A stretch of 64,000 bases of DNA, from assembly GCF_032248695.1 (NCBI RefSeq), contig NZ_JAVHXC010000003.1:434001-498000 (forward strand), in the 5' to 3' direction. The translations under genes were made by a program, and so were the position numbers. Under the pieces are notes generated by a model that worked only from the letters and a program-made list of their open reading frames with translations, was not told the DNA's origin and did no database searches. Below are positions 59,344-64,000 of this stretch, piece by piece. Position 1 is the stretch's first letter. Each line of letters begins with the position of its first letter. This DNA comes from Dietzia sp032248695 (GTDB lineage Bacteria > Actinomycetota > Actinomycetes > Mycobacteriales > Mycobacteriaceae).

Positions 59344-61209
59344 ATGCACATGGCCGCCATGCGGACGCTGTACCGGGCCGAGAACAGCAACATCTCGCTG
59401 GACCGGAGTGTCTTCACCCGCGAGAACTTCCGCCGGATCGGGCAGTTCGCGCGCCCGCACTCACGGCGGATCGTCATCTTCCTGATCCTCTCGGTGTTCG
59501 GGGCGTCCCTCGCGGTCCTCACGCCCGTGCTCGCCGGGCGGGTCGTCACCGCGATCGTCGAGGCATCGCCGGTACAGGTGGTGCTCGGGCTCGCGGGCCT
59601 CATCGCCGCGATCGGCGTGGTCGAGGCCGTCGCCGCGGTGTTCACCCGCCTGTGGTCGGCACGGATCGGCGAGGGGCTGATCCTCGACCTGCGCCGGGCG
59701 GTGTTCGATCACGTCCAGACCATGCCCGTCGCGTTCTTCATGCGGACGCGCACCGGGGCCCTGGTCAGTCGGCTCAACAACGACGTCATGGGCGCCCAGC
59801 GCGCGTTCTCCGACACCCTGTCCGGGGTCGTGTCGAACCTGGTCCAGCTGGTGCTCACGCTCGCCGTGATGGCCGGTATCAACTGGCAGCTCACGGTCCT
59901 GTCGGTGCTGCTGCTGCCGATCTTCCTGTTCCCCGCCCGGTACGTGGGCAAGCGGCTGGCGCGGCTGCGGCGCGAGGCCTCGGACCTCAACGCGTCGATG
60001 AACGACCAGATGACCGAGCGGTTCAACGCCGGCGGCGCGACGCTGGTCAAGCTGTTCGGCCGCCCCGCGACGGAGTCGGCGGAGTTCGCCGCCCGCGCCG
60101 GCCGCGTCCGCACCATCGGGGTGCGTACCGCGCTCCTGATGAGCGTGTTCATGAACTCGCTGACGCTCGTGTCCACCCTGGCGCTGGCGTTGGTCTACGG
60201 ACTGGGCGGCTACTTCGCGCTGCGGGGCGGCCTGGACGCCGGGTCGGTCGTGGCGCTCGCGCTGCTGCTCACGCGCCTGTACGGTCCGCTGACCGCGCTG
60301 GCCAACGCGCCGATGGACATCGTCACGGCCATCGTCAGCTTCGAGCGCGTCTTCGAGGTCCTCGACCTCGAACCGCTCATCGCGGACGCCCCCGACGCCG
60401 TCGACATCCCCGAGGGCCCGGCGACCATCGAGTTCGACGACGTCTACTTCTCGTACCCGTCGGCGGACAAGATCTCGCTGGCCTCACTGGAGGAGGTCGC
60501 CGTCCTCGACACCCGCGGCGGTCAGGAGGTGCTGCACGGCATCTCGTTCCGAGCCGCGCCGGGGGAGATGATCGCGCTCGTCGGGTCGTCGGGTGCCGGC
60601 AAGTCGACCATCGCCTCGCTTCTGCCCCGCCTCTACGACGTCGATTCGGGTGCGGTGCGGGTCGCGGGACTGGACGTGCGTGAGGTCACGTCGTCGTCGC
60701 TCCGTCGGACGGTCGGCATGGTCACCCAGGACGGTCACCTCTTCCACGACTCGATCCGCGCGAACCTCACCTTCGCGCGCCCCGAGGTCACCGACGACCT
60801 GGTGTGGGACGCCTTGCGCCGCGCCCGGCTCGACGGCCTGGTGGCGTCGCTGCCCGACGGGCTCGACACGGTCATCGGCGACCGCGGCTACCGGCTCTCC
60901 GGCGGGGAGCGCCAGCGTCTGACCATCGCGCGGCTGCTCATCGCCGAGCCGTCGGTGGTGGTCCTGGACGAGGCGACGAGCGCGCTGGACTCGACCAACG
61001 AGTCCGCCGTGCAGGAGGCGCTGGGCGAGGCGATGGCGGACCGGACGTCGCTGGTGATCGCGCACCGCCTGTCGACGGTCCGGGCCGCGGACCGGATCCT
61101 CGTGCTCGAGGCGGGGCGCGTCGTGGAGTCGGGCACCCACGCCGAACTGCTCGCCTCCGGCGGGCGGTACGCGGAGCTGTACGAGACCCAGTTCGCGGAC
61201 CAGGAGTAG
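59344..61209 (+). CDS. ABC transporter, fused membrane and ATPase domains (exporter type)
   Basis: A 621-residue half-transporter. Six membrane helices occupy about residues 30-330, with coupling-region text TMPVAFFMRTRTGALVSRLN. The ATPase has Walker A VGSSGAGKST, signature LSGGERQRLTIARLL and Walker B VVVLDEATSALD, then H-loop VIAHRLSTV. It is homologous to MsbA/lipid A exporter-like proteins and likely works as a dimer. The substrate is unknown. ATG 59344 is preferred; GTG 59329 and TTG 59338 sit near GAGAGGAG. Divergent from alkB by 263 bases. Confidence 0.92.
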   Translation: MHMAAMRTLYRAENSNISLDRSVFTRENFRRIGQFARPHSRRIVIFLILSVFGASLAVLTPVLAGRVVTAIVEASPVQVVLGLAGLIAAIGVVEAVAAVFTRLWSARIGEGLILDLRRAVFDHVQTMPVAFFMRTRTGALVSRLNNDVMGAQRAFSDTLSGVVSNLVQLVLTLAVMAGINWQLTVLSVLLLPIFLFPARYVGKRLARLRREASDLNASMNDQMTERFNAGGATLVKLFGRPATESAEFAARAGRVRTIGVRTALLMSVFMNSLTLVSTLALALVYGLGGYFALRGGLDAGSVVALALLLTRLYGPLTALANAPMDIVTAIVSFERVFEVLDLEPLIADAPDAVDIPEGPATIEFDDVYFSYPSADKISLASLEEVAVLDTRGGQEVLHGISFRAAPGEMIALVGSSGAGKSTIASLLPRLYDVDSGAVRVAGLDVREVTSSSLRRTVGMVTQDGHLFHDSIRANLTFARPEVTDDLVWDALRRARLDGLVASLPDGLDTVIGDRGYRLSGGERQRLTIARLLIAEPSVVVLDEATSALDSTNESAVQEALGEAMADRTSLVIAHRLSTVRAADRILVLEAGRVVESGTHAELLASGGRYAELYETQFADQE

Positions 61210-61251
61210 CGCCCGCGCCGACGGGTGACCCCACCCCGCGTCGGCAGCGAC

Positions 61252-61307
61252 GAGAAGACCGTTCCGCTCACGCCGCCCTCGGGCGATGCGGGCGGAACGG
61301 TCTTCTC
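61252..61307. terminator. 16-base perfect hairpin, bidirectional terminator
   Basis: GAGAAGACCGTTCCGC (61252-61267) and its exact complement (61292-61307) flank a 24-base loop, between the ABC transporter stop and the convergent SDR stop. A long perfect stem in a convergent gap is best explained as a terminator. Confidence 0.75.
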
Positions 61308-61326
61308 CACGCGGTGTCCCGGCGGG

Positions 61327-62256
61327 TCAGCTCTCCAGGTGCAGGCCGAGCTCACGGGCCGCGAGCGCGGCGTACTTCGAGGTCTGCTCGAAGGCGCCCT
61401 CGAGGGGGTTGGCGTCGGTGACGTCGGCGATCTCGGCCCAGCGCTCGGCCACGACCTCGGGGGTCCGCGCACCCTCGGGCAGGTAGACGCCGCGGCTCTC
61501 GACCATCTGCGACACCGCGAACACGCCGGCGCCGGCACCGAGGATCGTCTTGGTGGGCGCGTCCTCGCTGACCATGAACAGCGCGCCCGGCGCGATGGTC
61601 TCGGGGCCCATGATGTCCAGCACGCGCTGCGGCAGCAGGTCCTCGGTCATGCGGGTGGCCGCGGTGGGCGCGATGGAGTTGACCTTGATGTTCTTCTTGG
61701 CGCCCTCGGCGGCGAGCACGTTCATCAGGCCGACCAGGCCGGACTTGGCCGCACCGTAGTTGGCCTGCCCGAAGTTGCCGTAGATGCCGGAGGTGGAGGT
61801 GGTCATGAGGATGCGGCCGTAGCCGGCCTCGGCCATGTGCGGCCACACGGCCTTGGTGCAGTTGACCGACCCCATGAGGTGGACCTCGACGACCTTGCGG
61901 AAGTCCGCCAGCTCCATCTTGGCGAACGACTTGTCGCGCAGGATGCCGGCGTTGTTGATGAGGATGTCGATGCGGCCCCACTTCTCCATGACCGTGGACA
62001 CCATGGCCTCGACGGCGGCCTCGTCGGTGATGTCGCTGCCGTCGACGATCGCCTCGCCGCCGGCCGCGGTGATCTCCTCGACGACCTGCTGTGCCAGCGA
62101 CGGCGACCCGCCCTCGCCACGGACGTCGCCGCCCAGGTCGTTGACGACGACCTTGGCACCGCGCTCGGCCAGTGCGAGGGCGTAGGCGCGGCCCAGGCCG
62201 CCGGCAGCACCGGTGACGATCGCGACGCGGTCGGTGAACTCGATGGTCTTGGTCAT
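61327..62256 (-). CDS. SDR-family 3-hydroxyacyl-CoA dehydrogenase-like protein
   Basis: A 309-residue SDR related to the dehydrogenase half of type 2 peroxisomal multifunctional enzymes and mycobacterial Rv0148. It has VTGAAGGLGRAYALALAERG, NDLGGDVRGEG, INNAGILRDKSFAKM and the active site TTSTSGIYGNFGQANYGAAK with Ser, Tyr and Lys. The extra C-terminal region (GVYLPEGARTPEVVAERWAE) is also found in that group. Oxidation of 3-hydroxyacyl-CoA in lipid degradation is the family role. ATG 62256 follows AGGAGCC. Confidence 0.9.
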   Translation of the reverse strand: MTKTIEFTDRVAIVTGAAGGLGRAYALALAERGAKVVVNDLGGDVRGEGGSPSLAQQVVEEITAAGGEAIVDGSDITDEAAVEAMVSTVMEKWGRIDILINNAGILRDKSFAKMELADFRKVVEVHLMGSVNCTKAVWPHMAEAGYGRILMTTSTSGIYGNFGQANYGAAKSGLVGLMNVLAAEGAKKNIKVNSIAPTAATRMTEDLLPQRVLDIMGPETIAPGALFMVSEDAPTKTILGAGAGVFAVSQMVESRGVYLPEGARTPEVVAERWAEIADVTDANPLEGAFEQTSKYAALAARELGLHLES

Positions 62257-62360
62257 AAGGGGCTCCTGTTGTCGAGGGTTGGGGAGTGTGTCGTGTGGTC
62301 GTGTGGGGGGGTCGACCCGGGCCGGTGCCCCCGTTGCGAGGTCGCCGACCCGTGGGCGGG

Positions 62361-63683
62361 TCAGCCCAGCTCGCCGCGCACGAAGGACTCGTACGCGGGC
62401 AGGTCGAGGAATCCGTGGCCGGACAGGCCGATCACGATCGACGGCCCGGTGCCGGCCTCGCCCGCGTGCTCGCGGGCCTTCGCGATCGCGCCGGCGAGCG
62501 CGTGGGTCGACTCGGGCGCGGGGACGATGCCCTCCGCCTTGGCGAACTCGACGCCCGCCGCGAACGCGACGTTCTGTTCCACTGCCACGGAGTCGAGCAG
62601 ACCGAGGTGCTTGACGTGGCTGACCAGCGGCGCCATGCCGTGGTAGCGCAGGCCACCGGAGTGGATGGGGTCCGGGACGAAGTCCTGACCCAGGGTGTAC
62701 ATCTTCATCAGCGGGGTCAGGCCGGCGACGTCGCCGTGGTCGTAGCGGAACTCGCCCTCGGTCAGCGACGGGCAGGCCGTGGGCTCGACCGCGACGATTC
62801 GCGTCCCGGCGCCCCCGAGGTTCTCGCGGATGAACGGGAACGCCAGGCCCGCCAGGTTGGAGCCGCCGCCCGCGCAGCCGTAGACGTAGTCGGGGGCGCC
62901 CTCGCCGAACATCGCGAGCTGCTTGAGGGCCTCCTCGCCGATGACCGTCTGGTGCAGGCAGACGTGGTTGAGCACCGAGCCCAGCGAGTAGCGGGCCTCG
63001 GGGTCTGCCGCGGCCACCTCGACGGCCTCGGAGACGGCCATGCCGAGCGAGCCGGGGGTCCCGGGGTCCTTGGCGAGGAACGACCGGCCGGCCTCGGTGA
63101 GGTCCGACGGGCTCGGGTGCACGGACGCCCCGAAGGTCTCCATGAGCATCCGGCGGTACGGCTTGGACTCGAACGAGGCCTTGACCTGCCACACCTCGAC
63201 CTCGATGCCGAAGGCCTGTCCGGCGAACGCGAGCGACGCACCCCACTGGCCGGCACCGGTCTCGGTGGTGAGCTTGGTGATGCCCTCGGCGGCGTTGTAG
63301 TACGCCTGCGCGACCGCGGTGTTGGGCTTGTGCGATCCGACGGGGCTGGTGCCCTCGTACTTGTAGTAGATCCGGGCCGAGGTGCCGAGCGCCTTCTCGA
63401 GCCGGAGGGCGCGGATCAGCGGGGACGGACGCCAGAGCCGGTAGATCTCCTGCACGGCCTCCGGGATCTCGACGTAGCGCTCACCGGTGACCTCCTGCTC
63501 GATGAGGGCCATGGGGAACAGCGGCGCCAGGTCCTCGGGTCCGAGCGGCTCCTTGGTGCCGGGGTGCAGGTGAGGCGCCATCGGCTCGGGGAGATCGGCC
63601 TGGATGTTGTACCAGTGCGTCGGCATCTCGCTCTCGGGGAGGAGAGCCTTGACCAGGGAGCCGGAGGGGGCGTCAGACGTCAT
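62361..63683 (-). CDS. trpB: TrpB2-type tryptophan synthase beta-like PLP enzyme
   Basis: A 440-residue PLP enzyme of the TrpB2 branch. The PLP lysine is Lys119 in GTSPVGSHKPNTAVAQ; the phosphate loop is CAGGGSNLAGLAF. RYVEIPEAVQEIYRLWRPSPL is the TrpB2-type N-terminal segment. No trpA follows and the surroundings are not tryptophan genes; TrpB2 enzymes often act without TrpA. It could be a salvage tryptophan synthase using indole and serine. ATG 63683 is chosen; the next gene is the acetyltransferase 39 bases away on the same strand. Confidence 0.9.
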   Translation of the reverse strand: MTSDAPSGSLVKALLPESEMPTHWYNIQADLPEPMAPHLHPGTKEPLGPEDLAPLFPMALIEQEVTGERYVEIPEAVQEIYRLWRPSPLIRALRLEKALGTSARIYYKYEGTSPVGSHKPNTAVAQAYYNAAEGITKLTTETGAGQWGASLAFAGQAFGIEVEVWQVKASFESKPYRRMLMETFGASVHPSPSDLTEAGRSFLAKDPGTPGSLGMAVSEAVEVAAADPEARYSLGSVLNHVCLHQTVIGEEALKQLAMFGEGAPDYVYGCAGGGSNLAGLAFPFIRENLGGAGTRIVAVEPTACPSLTEGEFRYDHGDVAGLTPLMKMYTLGQDFVPDPIHSGGLRYHGMAPLVSHVKHLGLLDSVAVEQNVAFAAGVEFAKAEGIVPAPESTHALAGAIAKAREHAGEAGTGPSIVIGLSGHGFLDLPAYESFVRGELG

Positions 63684-63722
63684 GTGTGTCCTCGGGAAGG
63701 ATGGATAGGGGTGAGCCTGGTC

Positions 63723-64000
63723 TCATCCTAGGAGGTCGCGTCGCATCGGCAGATGGGGGATCCGGCCGTCGAGGTAGTCCGGCCCCGAGCGGACGAATCC
63801 GAACTGCTCGTACCACTTCTCGAGGTATGCCTGGGCACCGATCTCCACCGGTCGTGTGCCGCACGACTCCAGCGCCCGGCGGATCAGCTCCGCGGCCACA
63901 CCCCTGCCGCGCCACCGGGGCGCGGTGCACACCCGCCCGATGTGCATGACGCCGCCAGGGGCGCGGTCGCCGAAAATCCGCAGGGTCGCGACGAGGTCGC
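63723..64000 (-). CDS. GNAT acetyltransferase, ElaA-like (5' end cut by window)
   Basis: At least 92 C-terminal residues read leftward from the window edge without a start in view. The text IGRVCTAPRWRGRGVAAELI is the acetyl-CoA-binding motif of GNAT enzymes, and AQAYLEKWYEQFGFV with GPDYLDGRIPHLPM is typical of the ElaA family. An internal ATG at 63947 is not the true start because frame-consistent family sequence continues upstream (GDRAPGGV). The substrate is unknown. Confidence 0.85.
   Translation of the reverse strand, partial: DLVATLRIFGDRAPGGVMHIGRVCTAPRWRGRGVAAELIRRALESCGTRPVEIGAQAYLEKWYEQFGFVRSGPDYLDGRIPHLPMRRDLLG

Overview
The window is a GC-rich actinobacterial chromosome segment centred on the replication origin. 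Synteny with Mycobacterium is extensive (cca, mutT4, DUF6049 protein, murJ, sigM, trxB, trxA, cwlM, Rv3916c-like, parB, parA, rsmG, jag, yidC, yidD, rnpA, rpmH, dnaA, dnaN, recF, DUF721, gyrB, gyrA, DUF3566, tRNA-Ile, tRNA-Ala). A mycolyltransferase-like esterase places it in the mycolic-acid-forming Mycobacteriales. The alkane monooxygenase fused to rubredoxin with a flanking TetR regulator strongly suggests Dietzia; that genus call is an inference from gene content.

Layout. 1-8.2 kb: a truncated MarR regulator divergent from a CYP125-like P450, AzlCD amino-acid exporter, VOC protein, two MFS transporters, YqgE, and a Gly/Ser pentapeptide-repeat protein. 8.2-13 kb: a GT87-type mannosyltransferase, CCA-adding enzyme, ABM-domain protein and mycolyltransferase-like esterase. 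13-24 kb: the mutT4-to-cwlM block for cell wall lipid II flipping and thiol redox control. In this block the pseudokinase half of mycobacterial MviN is a separate gene and no anti-sigma gene follows sigM. 24-30.7 kb: leftward segregation and translation genes with four perfect parS sites. 30.7-36.5 kb: dnaA, oriC, dnaN, recF. 36.5-49.7 kb: gyrB and gyrA, separated by about 7.6 kb that holds a putative galactosaminogalactan (Pel/GAG)-like exopolysaccharide locus, then tRNA-Ile and tRNA-Ala. 49.7-64 kb: accessory metabolism. This covers an MFS transporter, a FAD steroid-dehydrogenase-like enzyme with three paralogous thioesterases and an SDR, the AlkB-rubredoxin fusion with its TetR repressor, an ABC exporter, a hydroxyacyl-CoA dehydrogenase-like SDR, a TrpB2-type enzyme and a truncated ElaA-like acetyltransferase.

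How the genes work together. The core origin block couples replication initiation, sliding clamp, supercoiling and chromosome segregation. The flanking left block links peptidoglycan precursor control (CwlM, MurJ, pseudokinase) with oxidative stress (SigM, TrxB, TrxA). The most unusual part is the four-gene leftward operon plus one convergent gene between gyrB and gyrA. It encodes a secreted CE18/Agd3-like deacetylase, a PelF-like GT4 glycosyltransferase, a polytopic membrane protein, a Sph3-like GH135 hydrolase and a GH114 lipoprotein. This is the enzyme set known from the fungal galactosaminogalactan cluster. It is preceded by a predicted promoter and a leader with three consecutive stem-loops. 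The right flank looks like a hydrocarbon and lipid catabolism region.
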